Positions 15,418 to 24,294 of a stretch of 64,000 nucleotides of DNA are shown here, piece by piece. The notes under the pieces are model-generated. The model had not been told where the DNA came from, did no database searches, and worked only from the letters and a program-made list of their open reading frames with translations. Positions within the stretch are counted from its first letter, which is position 1. Every line of letters begins with the position of its first letter. The translations under genes were made by a program, and so were the position numbers. The stretch comes from Planctomycetota bacterium (lineage in GTDB: Bacteria > Planctomycetota > UBA1135 > GCA-002686595): positions 22,862 through 86,861 of the forward strand of contig NZBA01000005.1 of the NCBI GenBank assembly GCA_002686265.1. The letters run 5' to 3'.

Positions 15418-16183
15418 GGCGGCGCAGCCGGCGATCAGGACCCGCGGCCTAAACCTGTGGTACGGGGACTTCCAGGCCCTCTTCGATGTCGATCTCGACA
15501 TCGCCCGCGGGCGCGTCACCTCCCTGATCGGCCCCTCGGGGTGTGGGAAGTCGACCCTCCTGCGCTCAGTGAATCGCATCGTCGAGCGCCTCGACTACGT
15601 TCGGACCAGCGGCTCGATCGAGGTCATGGGGCACGATGTCCTGGCCGAGGGCGTCGCTCTGACCCGCCTACGCCAGGAGGTCGGGATGGTCTTCCAGCGC
15701 CCCAATCCCCTGCCGATCTCGATCCGCAAGAACGTCCTCTTCGCGCACCGCTTGCACCATCCCGGACGGCGGACGCGCACCGGGGACGACGAAGTCGTCG
15801 AGCGCGCCCTGCGCGAGGTCCTGTTGTGGGATCAGGTCAAGGATCGGCTGAGCGACCTTGCGACGGGCCTCTCCCTGGAAGAGCAGCAGAAGCTCTACAT
15901 CGCTCGGCTGCTGCCGGTGAAGCCCAGCGTGCTGCTGATGGACGAACCTTGCTCAGCCCTCGACCCCGAGGCGACCAGCGCGGTGGAGGAGCTGATCTGG
16001 GAATTGCGCGGCGACTACTCGATCCTGATCGTGACCCACAACATGGCCCAGGCGAGGCGCGCGAGCGACGAGTGCGTGTTCATGCTGATGGGGAAGGTCG
16101 TCGAGCACTCGGTCACCGGGGACATGTTCGTGACCCCCGAGCACACCGAGACGGCGGACTACATCGAAGGCCGTTACGGTTGA
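15410..16183 (+). CDS. pstB: Phosphate ABC transporter ATPase PstB-like 2, degenerate signature motif
   Basis: A 257-residue ATPase. The TTG start at 15410 is chosen because GGAGGGG lies about 5 bp upstream; a GTG at 15374 would extend it by 12 residues. Walker A (GPSGCGKST, K47), Q-loop (VFQRPNP, Q96), Walker B (LLMDEP, E179), D-loop SALDP and H-loop (VTHNM, H210) are all canonical. The ABC signature is not: LSLEEQQK (154-161) replaces LSGGQQQR. Its own Walker site can be completed only by a partner with an intact LSGGQ, which PstB1 supplies. The genes overlap by 8 bp. It is much closer to standard PstB than to other ABC families. Confidence 0.9.
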   Translation: MAEAAQPAIRTRGLNLWYGDFQALFDVDLDIARGRVTSLIGPSGCGKSTLLRSVNRIVERLDYVRTSGSIEVMGHDVLAEGVALTRLRQEVGMVFQRPNPLPISIRKNVLFAHRLHHPGRRTRTGDDEVVERALREVLLWDQVKDRLSDLATGLSLEEQQKLYIARLLPVKPSVLLMDEPCSALDPEATSAVEELIWELRGDYSILIVTHNMAQARRASDECVFMLMGKVVEHSVTGDMFVTPEHTETADYIEGRYG

Positions 16184-16189
16184 TTCGCC

Positions 16190-17308
16190 ATGGAGACTAG
16201 ACCTCCCAAGCGCGTGCTGCTGGCCGCGCCCATGCGCACCCGGGGCGGAGAGGAGCGCGTCGTCTTGGAGCTTGCGCGGCGCCTGGGGACGCGCGGTGTC
16301 ACCGCCGGGCTCGCCTGCGACCCCGCCGGCCCGCTCCTGAAGGAGCTCGAGGGGTCTGTGCCCGTCTTCGGCGTGGACTACTACGGTGGAGAGCGCGCCG
16401 CCTTCCGCGCCACGCGGCGGGCGATCGCGGCCTTCGCACCCGATGTCGTCCACTGCCACGGAACGCGCCCCGGCCTCTCCGCCCGTGCCGCGGCCGTGCG
16501 TTCGGGCGTCAGGGTCTTGTGGACGGTCCACCTCCACCCCATGTGGGGGCCGCGGCTCGAGCGCTCGCTCGCCGCGCGCAGCGCGTTTCGCCTGGGGATT
16601 TGGGCCCTGAGTCCCTTCACCGCCTCCACGGTGTTCGTCAGCTCGGCTCTCGAGCGGAGCTTCCGCTCCTTCGCCTGGCCGGGGCCGATGCCACGCGCGG
16701 TCGTGACCAACGGGGTCGACATCGACCACTACCGCCCCGATCCCACGACAGCCGCGCGCTTCCGCGCGGAGCACTCCATCCCAGAGGATGCCGTCCTCGC
16801 GGGAATGGTGGCGCGCCTGACGCCTCGCAAGGGCATCGACCTGTTCATTCGGGCCCTGGCTTCGTGCGGGCGAGACGACCTCTTTGGTCTCGTCGCCGGG
16901 GAGGGGGAGGACCGAGCGCGCCTGGAGGGGCTGATCGCGGGGCTGGGCCTTCAGAATCGGTTCCGGCTGCTCGGCGAGGTCGAGGACACCTGGCCGGTGG
17001 TCTGCGCCCTCGATGTCGGCGTTCTCCCCTCTCACGGAGAGGGCCTCCCGTTGAGCGTGATGGAGATGCTGGCCAGCGGTGCCGAGGTGTTCCTGTCCGA
17101 CATTCCCGAGCACGCCGACTTCGCTTGCGCGGGAGACGCGCTTTCCTCCTTCGCCCTCGACGACGAGTCCGGCCTCGCGCGCCTGTTGGCCGGGGCCGAC
17201 CGGCGATCGACACAGCGCTCGGAGCGGGCGCGCGCCGCCGCCGTGGAACACTTCGATCTCGAGCGGAAGATCGACGCCTACGTGAACCTGTACGGCGGGG
17301 GGGGCTGA
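16190..17308 (+). CDS. GT4-family glycosyltransferase
   Basis: A 372-residue retaining glycosyltransferase with the GT-B fold. The N-terminal half has the glycine-rich TRGGEERVV start and VVHCHGTRPG near residue 90. The C-terminal donor-binding half shows VTNGVDIDHY near 178, GMVARLTPRKGIDLFI near 205, GEGEDRARLE near 238, and the E-x7-E element in EGLPLSVMEMLASG near 286. It starts 6 bp after pstB2, so it may be co-transcribed with the phosphate operon, though by function it belongs with the polysaccharide genes that follow. Substrate unknown. Confidence 0.85.
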   Translation: METRPPKRVLLAAPMRTRGGEERVVLELARRLGTRGVTAGLACDPAGPLLKELEGSVPVFGVDYYGGERAAFRATRRAIAAFAPDVVHCHGTRPGLSARAAAVRSGVRVLWTVHLHPMWGPRLERSLAARSAFRLGIWALSPFTASTVFVSSALERSFRSFAWPGPMPRAVVTNGVDIDHYRPDPTTAARFRAEHSIPEDAVLAGMVARLTPRKGIDLFIRALASCGRDDLFGLVAGEGEDRARLEGLIAGLGLQNRFRLLGEVEDTWPVVCALDVGVLPSHGEGLPLSVMEMLASGAEVFLSDIPEHADFACAGDALSSFALDDESGLARLLAGADRRSTQRSERARAAAVEHFDLERKIDAYVNLYGGGG

Positions 17309-17333
17309 GGGCAGCTGGCTCCCTCGCCCTCAG
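17305..17333. terminator. Convergent hairpin containing both stop codons
   Basis: CTGAGGGC (17305-17312) pairs perfectly with GCCCTCAG (17326-17333) around a 13-base loop. The TGA stop of the plus-strand glycosyltransferase and the TGA stop of the minus-strand membrane protein both lie in the stem. A bidirectional terminator is likely, though there is no T tract. Confidence 0.5.
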
Positions 17334-18559
17334 AAGAGCCCGCGCAGGACGAAGTAGGCCGGCACCGCGGTCGCGCAGCCCGCTCCCAACAGCATCAGCG
17401 CCGTGCGCATCAGGCGCCCGTCGACTACCGCGTACGACCCCATGAGCGCCACCGCCGGGACGACCGTGAGGATGTAGCGCGTGTTGGGCATGCCGCGGAC
17501 CATCAGCGAGAGCACCACCGCCGCGGTCCACACGATCGGCAGCAGCAGCATTCGGTCGGTAGTCTCGCGCCAGGAGCGCCACAAGGCCGCGACGCCGACC
17601 GCACCCATGCACAGGAGGAAGTACCAGCCGAGGTTCAGCCAGTGGTAGAGCTGCCAGGCGTCGTCGAGGCCGGTGAGCGAGGGGTAGGGCAGGATCAGAA
17701 ACAGCGTGGCTCGCAGGGGCCAGGTCGCGATGCCGCCCGAAAGGACCTGGGAGGCCATTCCCGCGACGCTGCCCTCGGTGATCTGGATCACGGTGAAGCG
17801 GTCGAGCTGCTCGGTCGACTCGAGCCAGAGCGTGAAGGGCCAGATACTGGCCGCGAGCAGCGAGAGCGCGACGGCGCTCGCCTTCCAGCCGCGGCCGCCC
17901 AGGGCCAGGAGGCAGAAGGTCCCGGCGATCAGCGGCAGGAGCCCGACGCGAAAGACCGCCATCAGGGCGGTCAGGACGAGCACGGCGCCCAGGCGGGCGA
18001 CGGTGAGCCTGCCGCCGACCGCGTGCGCCCCGGAGGTGAGCAGCAGGGTCAACAACAGGATCGTCAGCTGGTCCTTGTAGCCGGTGACCGAGAAGAAGGC
18101 GATGGTCGGCAGGAAGACGATGATCCAGCCCGCGGCGAGAGCGCGGCGCCGGTCGAGGCCGACGGCCTCGGCCAAGCGCACGACCGCGACCGGTAGCGCC
18201 AGGCCGGAGACGAAGCTGACGGCGTTGGGGAGGAACCAGATCTTCCCGAAGAGCAGGAAGAGTGCGCCGACGACGTAGACGAAGCCGGGGTTGCGCCCGG
18301 CGCCGAGGAGCGCCGGGTCGATCCACAGCGTCCCGTGGCGCAGGGCGGTAAGGCCGCCTTCGAAGTACTTGAGGTCGTCGGCCGTGTCGGAAGCGGACAT
18401 CACCCAGGTGCCGTCGCGAGGCACGAAGAACAGCCACGCCAGTCCCACCATCACCAGGCGCACCGCGAGGGCCGCCAGCACGAGGTCGCGTTCGCTCCCG
18501 CGCGCCGCCCACCACAGGAGCAGGGCGGCGATCACCACCATCAGAAGGGCGCCGATCAT
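17330..18559 (-). CDS. Polytopic membrane glycosyltransferase-like protein (GT39/ArnT-like)
   Basis: A 409-residue membrane protein with about 10-11 hydrophobic helices. After the first two helices, a periplasmic segment SASDTADDLKYFEGG carries an acidic pair of the type used for catalysis in polyprenyl-phosphate-sugar-dependent GT-C enzymes, followed by NPGFVYVVGALFLLFGK. A later NTRYILTVVPAVAL motif is common in GT39/PMT-like proteins and in polysaccharide polymerases. It lies opposite to its neighbours inside the exopolysaccharide locus. It may transfer a sugar from a lipid carrier or act as the repeat-unit polymerase; sequence alone does not decide. Confidence 0.65.
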   Translation of the reverse strand: MIGALLMVVIAALLLWWAARGSERDLVLAALAVRLVMVGLAWLFFVPRDGTWVMSASDTADDLKYFEGGLTALRHGTLWIDPALLGAGRNPGFVYVVGALFLLFGKIWFLPNAVSFVSGLALPVAVVRLAEAVGLDRRRALAAGWIIVFLPTIAFFSVTGYKDQLTILLLTLLLTSGAHAVGGRLTVARLGAVLVLTALMAVFRVGLLPLIAGTFCLLALGGRGWKASAVALSLLAASIWPFTLWLESTEQLDRFTVIQITEGSVAGMASQVLSGGIATWPLRATLFLILPYPSLTGLDDAWQLYHWLNLGWYFLLCMGAVGVAALWRSWRETTDRMLLLPIVWTAAVVLSLMVRGMPNTRYILTVVPAVALMGSYAVVDGRLMRTALMLLGAGCATAVPAYFVLRGLF

Positions 18560-18900
18560 GCCTCCACCTCGCGGATCCCTGGCCGAATCAGCGCCTCCAT
18601 GCTTCGGCCCACTGCGCTCAAGAACTCGGAGGTCATCGCCCGATCATGTGTAGATGGACCCCGCCCGTCACGGCCAGCATCGCGAGAACTCACGTTCTAG
18701 GGGCGTTTGGGCGAAAAAGGCCACACCGCAACACCATGCCAGATGGGGCGGCAGATAGGATGGACGCCGACCGAGATCACCCTCACGGTGTCCCCACCTC
18801 ACCACGGGTCGCGCCTTCCCCGGCCCTCAACCTCGGAAGTCCTCGAGCGAGCACGGCTCGCCGAGCGCGCCGAGAGAATGCGTCTCGCCGGAAGACTCCC
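18560..18900. other. Divergent promoter region in the polysaccharide locus
   Basis: 341 bp between divergently transcribed genes with no convincing coding sequence. An inverted repeat AGAAC-TCAC-GTTCT lies at 18685-18698 and could be an operator. No clear promoter hexamers were recognised. Confidence 0.45.
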
Positions 18901-20244
18901 ATGCACTCGGGCGACCGGCCCTCGGGAACTCTGTTGTTCCTGACCCAAGTCTACGTTCCCGACCCGACGAGCGTCGGCCAGCACATGGCCGGCGCGGCGA
19001 GGGAGATGGTGCGCCGCGGGTACCGAGTCGTCTGCCTCACCAGTGCGCGCGGCTACGACGACCCATCCCGAGTGTATCCCTCCCGCGAGGTGCTCGACGG
19101 GGTCGAGGTCCGCCGCCTGCCGTTCACCTCCTTTGGCAAACAGAGCCTCGCCCGCCGCTTGCTCGGCGCCGTTTCCTTCGTCCTTCAGGCCGCCTGGCAC
19201 GGGCTCTTCACCCGCAACCTCTCCGGCGTCGTGTTCAGCACCTCGCCACCGATCTGCTCGCTCGCCGCGCTCTGCGTCAAGCTCTTCCGCCGCGTCCCGA
19301 TCCTGTTCTGGGTCATGGACGTCAACCCCGACCAGGCCGTCAGTATCGGCTGGGCCGACGAGAAGGCCCTGAGCGTGCGGCTTTTCGATGGCCTCAACCG
19401 CCTCGCCCTGCGCGCCAGCGATCGCATCGTGCCCCTCGACCGGTTCATGGCCGAGCGACTGGACAGCAAGGTGCCCTGCACCGCCAAGCAGACCGTCCTG
19501 CCGCCTTGGCCCCACGACGCGCACTCCGCTCCGTCGGCCCGCGAGGACAACCCGTTCCGCTCGGAGCACGGCCTCGGCGACCGCTTCGTCGTCATGTACA
19601 GCGGCAACGCCGGGCCCACTTCGCCGATCACAGCCCTGCTCGAGGCGGCGCGCGCCATGCGCGCCGAGCCTGCGGTCGAGTTCGTGTTCATCGGCGGCGG
19701 GATCGGAATGGAGGAGGTCCATCACGCCATCGCCACCGAGGAGCTCCCCAACGTCCGAGCCTTGCCCTACCAGCCCCTGGAGTGCCTGCCGAACTCCCTG
19801 GCGGCGGCCGACCTGCACGCGGTGACGATGATCGATGCCGCGGTGGGCATCAACCACCCCTGCAAGGTCTACGGAGCGATGGCCGCGGCGCGCCCCGTGC
19901 TCTTCATCGGCCCGACCGACTGCCACGTGACCGACCTCCTCGAGGGCGCCTCGTTCGGCTGGCGCGTGGGACATGACGACCCGGACGCGCTCCTCGCCAC
20001 CCTGCGGCACGCCGCGGGCCTCGAAGGGAGCGAGCTCGCGCGCATGGGCGAAGCCGGCCGCCACCTCATCGAGGAGCGGCTGAGCGAGGCCCTGCTGACC
20101 GACCGCTTCGCCACCCTCGTGGAATGGATGTGTGGCGCCGCTTCCTCCACCCCGTCCGTCGCCCCCGGCGATTCCAGAACCAGTCCCACCGCCGAGAGCT
20201 CCGAAGCGGGGTATGGTCGAGGCGGGCTCCGGCGCGGGGCCTGA
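18901..20244 (+). CDS. GT4-family glycosyltransferase (WbuB-like)
   Basis: A 447-residue GT-B glycosyltransferase. The start region LLFLTQVYVPDPTSVGQHMAG and the loop RGYRVVCLTSARGY are typical of WbuB-type enzymes of O-antigen and exopolysaccharide loci. The motif FWVMDVNPDQAVSIG near residue 140 and the donor domain (YSGNAGPTSPITALLEA near 235, FIGGGIGMEEV near 265, YQPLECLPNSLAAADLH near 290) follow. A hydrophobic stretch near 90-110 may anchor it to the membrane. The ATG at 18901 is chosen because earlier in-frame codons have no protein-like character. Its last ~30 residues are low-complexity Ser/Gly. Confidence 0.83.
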   Translation: MHSGDRPSGTLLFLTQVYVPDPTSVGQHMAGAAREMVRRGYRVVCLTSARGYDDPSRVYPSREVLDGVEVRRLPFTSFGKQSLARRLLGAVSFVLQAAWHGLFTRNLSGVVFSTSPPICSLAALCVKLFRRVPILFWVMDVNPDQAVSIGWADEKALSVRLFDGLNRLALRASDRIVPLDRFMAERLDSKVPCTAKQTVLPPWPHDAHSAPSAREDNPFRSEHGLGDRFVVMYSGNAGPTSPITALLEAARAMRAEPAVEFVFIGGGIGMEEVHHAIATEELPNVRALPYQPLECLPNSLAAADLHAVTMIDAAVGINHPCKVYGAMAAARPVLFIGPTDCHVTDLLEGASFGWRVGHDDPDALLATLRHAAGLEGSELARMGEAGRHLIEERLSEALLTDRFATLVEWMCGAASSTPSVAPGDSRTSPTAESSEAGYGRGGLRRGA

Positions 20245-20335
20245 GCCCGCACGCCTCCTGGAGTCGCGCGGACTGAGAGACCCCCACACTCCCTGCTTCT
20301 CCGACGGGATGCTCGTGCAGGGACACGACGATCCG

Positions 20336-21322
20336 ATGGCCACCGACAATCCCTCCCGCCGCCCGTACGGCGCCTGGGCCCGACGCCTTGCGCTCGGCTC
20401 CCTCGCGGTCCTCGGCCTCTGGTTCGCTCTCGACCTCCTCCCCGGGCAGCGCGCGCGGACCTTCGCCGTCTGGCGTGCCGCCGAGCTCGAGCGCGGTGTC
20501 AGCGTCGCTCGCGTCCCCGAGCAGGTGGCCCACGAAACCCGCGTCCTCGGGTTTCTCGCCTGCCTCGCCGTGCTGGCCGCCGGGGCCGTTCGGGCGGGTC
20601 AGCGCCACAGTATGGCCGCGCGCGCCTCGGCCGAGCCCCACGCGATCCACGAACAGGCCCGCGCCCTGGCGCGGGACGTGACGCGCGAGGCCCTCGAGAC
20701 GGCGCGCGCTCTCGCGCCGCCCCCGGCTCCGACGCGCTCCGAGCCCACGGGGCCCGCCGAGCCCGCGACTCTGGCCTGCGAGCCCCTCACCCAAGTCGTC
20801 GAACGCCTGCGGGATCCCTGGGCACCGGTGCGCCTGGGAGCGATCCACAGCCTGCGCCGCATCGGCGAGACCTACGCCGACTGGCGCGCGGCGACCGTGG
20901 ATGTGCTCGCGGCCTATGTGCGCGAACACGCGGCGCTGCCCGAGACCGCCGTCCAGCCCGAGCGCCGCTCCCTCCTGGGGGGCGGGAGCCTCAAGCAGGG
21001 GGCGGCCGGTGGCGGTGGAGCGCGCACGGAAGAGGAACCGACCCTGCAGCAGGCTCTGACGGCGCTCGGCGCCCTCGCGCGCCCTGAGGTCGACGGCGCG
21101 CTCGACCTGGGCGGCCTGCAGTTGTCGGGGCTGAACCTGGAGGGCGCTCGGCTCGAAGGCGCGAGCTTCCGCGGGACGCACGTCGCGGGCCTCTCCCTTG
21201 CGGGAGCCCGCCTGCAGGGCGCCGACCTCTCCGCCGCCGTGGGCCTCGACCTAGAGCAGCTACGCGGGGCGCGGGTGGACGAGACCACGCGCCTGCCTCA
21301 ATCCGTAGCCCGAGGCGGCTGA
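20336..21322 (+). CDS. Membrane-anchored pentapeptide-repeat protein
   Basis: A 328-residue protein with two N-terminal hydrophobic segments (about residues 18-33 and 65-80), an Ala/Pro-rich linker, an α-helical stretch resembling a HEAT-like motif (RDPWAPVRLGAIHSLRRIG near 165-183) and a C-terminal pentapeptide-repeat segment (about 254-305, repeated A(D/N)L-x-x units such as LSGLNLEGARLEGASF). This domain order, two membrane helices then a charged helix then pentapeptide repeats, is a known bacterial membrane-protein layout without an assigned role. Starts at 20309 or 20213 are possible. Its 3' end overlaps the convergent flippase gene by 25 bp. Confidence 0.7.
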   Translation: MATDNPSRRPYGAWARRLALGSLAVLGLWFALDLLPGQRARTFAVWRAAELERGVSVARVPEQVAHETRVLGFLACLAVLAAGAVRAGQRHSMAARASAEPHAIHEQARALARDVTREALETARALAPPPAPTRSEPTGPAEPATLACEPLTQVVERLRDPWAPVRLGAIHSLRRIGETYADWRAATVDVLAAYVREHAALPETAVQPERRSLLGGGSLKQGAAGGGGARTEEEPTLQQALTALGALARPEVDGALDLGGLQLSGLNLEGARLEGASFRGTHVAGLSLAGARLQGADLSAAVGLDLEQLRGARVDETTRLPQSVARGG

Positions 21323-22770
21323 GCGCTCTCCGAGCGTAGGAGGGACAGGACGCGGCCCGGCGCGAGCAGGCCGATGGCGCCAAGGGCGGCGACGTAGACA
21401 GCGCTCGTCAGAGCCAGGGCACCCAGCAGGCCGGGCCAGTCGTCGGCCAGGGGGCGTGCGGCGATGGCGACGGCCAGGGTGACGGCCGCGACGGCGCCGA
21501 GGGGGCCGACCCTCCACTCCGCGAGGCGTAGCGGGTGGCGGCGATGGTAGAGGATCGTCACGAACACCAACCAACTCACCTGGGCTGCGCAGGCGGCCGC
21601 CGCCGCGCCCGTGCCGCCGGAAGTGGGGATGGCCGCGAAGGACGCCACGAGGAGCACGGCCGCCGCGAGGGCCGTCGCGCTCGCCACGACCTTCACCTGC
21701 CCCGCCATGTAGAGGATGCCGCCCATCGGCGCGAGCAACACCTGGGCCGAGCTGCCCACGAGCAAGAGGCGCAGAACCCAGATCGCGCCGGCGTAGTCGT
21801 TCCCGTAGAAGCGCGCCAGGAGCGGCCCCGCGAAGACCCAGCCTCCCATCAGGATCGGCAGCACGGCCATCGCCAGGGCGGCGGTGGAGAGTCGGTGCAG
21901 GCGGCGGACGACGTCCTTTCTGCCCGCCTGCAGCTGGGTGGCGATGACAGGCATGAACGGGACATGGAAGAGCGGCTGCAGGAGCAGCGGGATCGAGCCG
22001 AGGGTCAACGCGGCGCGGTACACGCCGGTGGCCTCGAACCCGGCCATGTAGGCGATGAGCACGACGTCCGCGCGCGTGACGACTTGGGTGAACACTCCGT
22101 TCGCCATGACCGCCGAGCCCATTTCCCACAGCGCTCGCAGGCTCGACTTCCACCGCGCCGCGCCGGCGCGCAGGATCGGAGCGAGCGCCAAGCCCATCAG
22201 GGTGAAGCTCACCGCTCGTGCCGCGAGCGGGCCGTTGACGGGGTCCCATTCGACCGAGCCGGCGAGGGCTCCGATTCCGAAGACGATCGTCATGGCGACC
22301 TGCAGTGCCCCGGCGATGCGGAAGCGCTTGCGCGCGTTCTCGGCCATGATCACGAAGGGGAAGGCGCTCGTCGCGACGATCACGGCGATCCAGCCCCCAA
22401 GGCCGTGGAATAGGCCCAAGTGCCGGTCCAGGAGCCACACCGCCACGGCCGTCAGGCAGCTTGCGATGAGCTTGACGGCGAAGGCGGGCCGCAAGATCGA
22501 CTCACCCAGCTCCCCGACGAAGCGTTGGATGCCCGCGCTCGTCCCGAAGTCGGCCGGCGTGTAGAGGATCGCCACCATCGCGAGGGCGAACGAGACCGCG
22601 CCGAAGGCCTCTGGCCCGCACGTGCGCGCCAGGGCGACCATGATCACGAACATCCCGAACTGGCTCGCGACACGCGCGGTCCCGAAGGAGAACACCGCCC
22701 GAGCGAGCTCCGCCGTCGGGCGCTGGGAGCCTCGCCCAACGTCTCTCTCTGTCGCTCTGTCGCCGCCCAT
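21298..22770 (-). CDS. Polysaccharide flippase (Wzx/MOP family)
   Basis: A 490-residue inner-membrane protein with 12-14 hydrophobic helices. The N-terminal GTARVASQFGMFVIMVALARTCGPEAFG pattern is typical of the polysaccharide-transport (PST) branch of the MOP superfamily, as is PADFGTSAGIQRFVGE near residue 72. It probably flips lipid-linked repeat units across the membrane for the exopolysaccharide assembled by neighbouring genes. It is transcribed against its neighbours and its 3' end overlaps that of the pentapeptide-repeat gene. Confidence 0.85.
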   Translation of the reverse strand: MGGDRATERDVGRGSQRPTAELARAVFSFGTARVASQFGMFVIMVALARTCGPEAFGAVSFALAMVAILYTPADFGTSAGIQRFVGELGESILRPAFAVKLIASCLTAVAVWLLDRHLGLFHGLGGWIAVIVATSAFPFVIMAENARKRFRIAGALQVAMTIVFGIGALAGSVEWDPVNGPLAARAVSFTLMGLALAPILRAGAARWKSSLRALWEMGSAVMANGVFTQVVTRADVVLIAYMAGFEATGVYRAALTLGSIPLLLQPLFHVPFMPVIATQLQAGRKDVVRRLHRLSTAALAMAVLPILMGGWVFAGPLLARFYGNDYAGAIWVLRLLLVGSSAQVLLAPMGGILYMAGQVKVVASATALAAAVLLVASFAAIPTSGGTGAAAAACAAQVSWLVFVTILYHRRHPLRLAEWRVGPLGAVAAVTLAVAIAARPLADDWPGLLGALALTSAVYVAALGAIGLLAPGRVLSLLRSESAQPPRATD

Positions 22771-23251
22771 GACCGCATCCTAGTGGGTCGTCTGCGAAGT
22801 CCACCGCAGTAGTTCAGAGCCATTGCGTCGGTGGCGAAACGCGGCGGCGGCGCGCGCTCGTGCGTGCTCGGGAGAGCTCCGGCGCAGTTCTGTGTCGAAG
22901 GGCGCGGAGCCGCCGCTACGGATTCCGGAGACGACCTCTTGGCGGGCCGGGAAGCCGGGGCCGGGGGAGCGCGGACTCGGAGCGTGTTGGCTGGAAGTCG
23001 GCGAGGCCGGGGATCACCCGTTTGCGTTGCCGAGCGCTCGACCTCTGGCTAGTGTCCTGCACCGGGGATTCGTGCGTGCAATCCGGGGCCCTCGCGGCGT
23101 CGGCGGCGTCGCGCCTCCTGCGAGCCTCACCGCGAGAACGCGTCGTCGGCCCGCCTCGGGGGGGGCCGCCGCGGGCTTCCGGGTCGTGTGCACGAGACCC
23201 AGGTGCGGGACACCAGGATCCCTCGACGGTCTCCATCCCTCCTCCGGCTCC
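22771..23251. other. Intergenic region before the radical SAM gene
   Basis: 481 bp between a minus-strand flippase and the radical SAM gene. Open frames run through it but their translations are Arg/Ala/Gly-rich without domain character, so I see no gene. It must contain the promoters for both sides; none was recognised with confidence. Confidence 0.45.
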
Positions 23252-24286
23252 ATGCAGTCCAGCCCCCCCGAACCCGCCCCCACTCCCCGCCGCCGGCGAG
23301 CGGGCGCGTGGAATCTCCCGCGGTTTCTGCTTGAGTGGAAGTTCCTCAAGCGTGGGAGGGTCGCGCACCTGCCCCTCGAGGTCAGCGTCGAGGTGACGAA
23401 CTCCTGCAACTTCCGCTGCGCGTTCTGCCCGCAGTCGGATCCCGACCACTTCGAAATCGTGCCGCGCTCGTCCCTCGACCCCGAACGAGCGCGCAAGATC
23501 CTCGGCGCCGTGCGCGAGCTCGGTTACGAGAAGACGCTCTTGCACTGGACTCTCGACGGCGAGCCCTTCATGAGCAAGGGCTTCGCGGACCTGTGCGTGG
23601 TGGCGAGCGAACTCGGCTTCACCAATCAGTACTTCGCGACCAACATGGCGCTCACCACCGTCGAGCGCGTGCGCGCGCTCCCTTCGGACGTGCGCTACAC
23701 CCTGACCGTCGACTACTGCGCCGACTCCAAGCGGTTCGAGGAACACCGCGGCACGCCGGGCTCGTGGGTGAAGGTGCGGGACAACGTGCGCGCGATCCTC
23801 GCCGACGAGTCCCTCGGCCACGTGCGCTTCGAGGTCAAGGACATGACCAGCTACACGGTCACCGATCCCGAGGTACTGCGGACCAGCATGGCTGCCCTGC
23901 GGGACCTCTTCCCTCCCGGCGAGCGCATCGAGCTCTTCTCCAAGGTCTTCCACAACGCTACCGGTTTCCTTGCGCGCGGTGGGAGCTCGGGGCGCTATCG
24001 CCTCTGTCCCTATCCCTGGTCGAGCCTCAACATCGCTTCCAACGGCGACGTGGTCGCCTGCTGCCGTGACCTGCGCCACAAGACTGTCGTCGGAAACGTC
24101 CTCGAGGACGACTTGGCGCGGATCTGGAACGGGGCGGCCATGGCCGCCCTGCGCCAGGACCTGGCCGCCGGTCGGCCGCAAGAGCAGAGCTCCTGCGAGT
24201 CCTGCGATCTTCCTTGGGACGGGAGCAAGTTCACCCTTTCCTACCAGCTCCAGGTGCTCCGGCACCGCCTGCAACTGGGGCGCTGA
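23252..24286 (+). CDS. Radical SAM protein with SPASM-type C-terminus
   Basis: A 344-residue iron-sulfur enzyme. The radical SAM cluster motif CNFRCAFC (C51, C55, C58) follows EVSVEVTNS, the standard first strand. The glycine-rich strand LHWTLDGEPFM near 95 corresponds to the SAM-binding GGE motif. The C-terminus has CPYPWSSLNIASNGDVVACCRD and CESCD, the cysteine pattern of a SPASM auxiliary cluster. The ATG at 23252 is the only start giving a short N-terminus. It lies 8 bp before the glycosyltransferase-nucleotidyltransferase gene. SPASM proteins modify peptides, sugars or other substrates; the context suggests a sugar or lipid-linked substrate, but this is inference. Confidence 0.85.
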   Translation: MQSSPPEPAPTPRRRRAGAWNLPRFLLEWKFLKRGRVAHLPLEVSVEVTNSCNFRCAFCPQSDPDHFEIVPRSSLDPERARKILGAVRELGYEKTLLHWTLDGEPFMSKGFADLCVVASELGFTNQYFATNMALTTVERVRALPSDVRYTLTVDYCADSKRFEEHRGTPGSWVKVRDNVRAILADESLGHVRFEVKDMTSYTVTDPEVLRTSMAALRDLFPPGERIELFSKVFHNATGFLARGGSSGRYRLCPYPWSSLNIASNGDVVACCRDLRHKTVVGNVLEDDLARIWNGAAMAALRQDLAAGRPQEQSSCESCDLPWDGSKFTLSYQLQVLRHRLQLGR

Positions 24287-24294
24287 GCGCGGTC

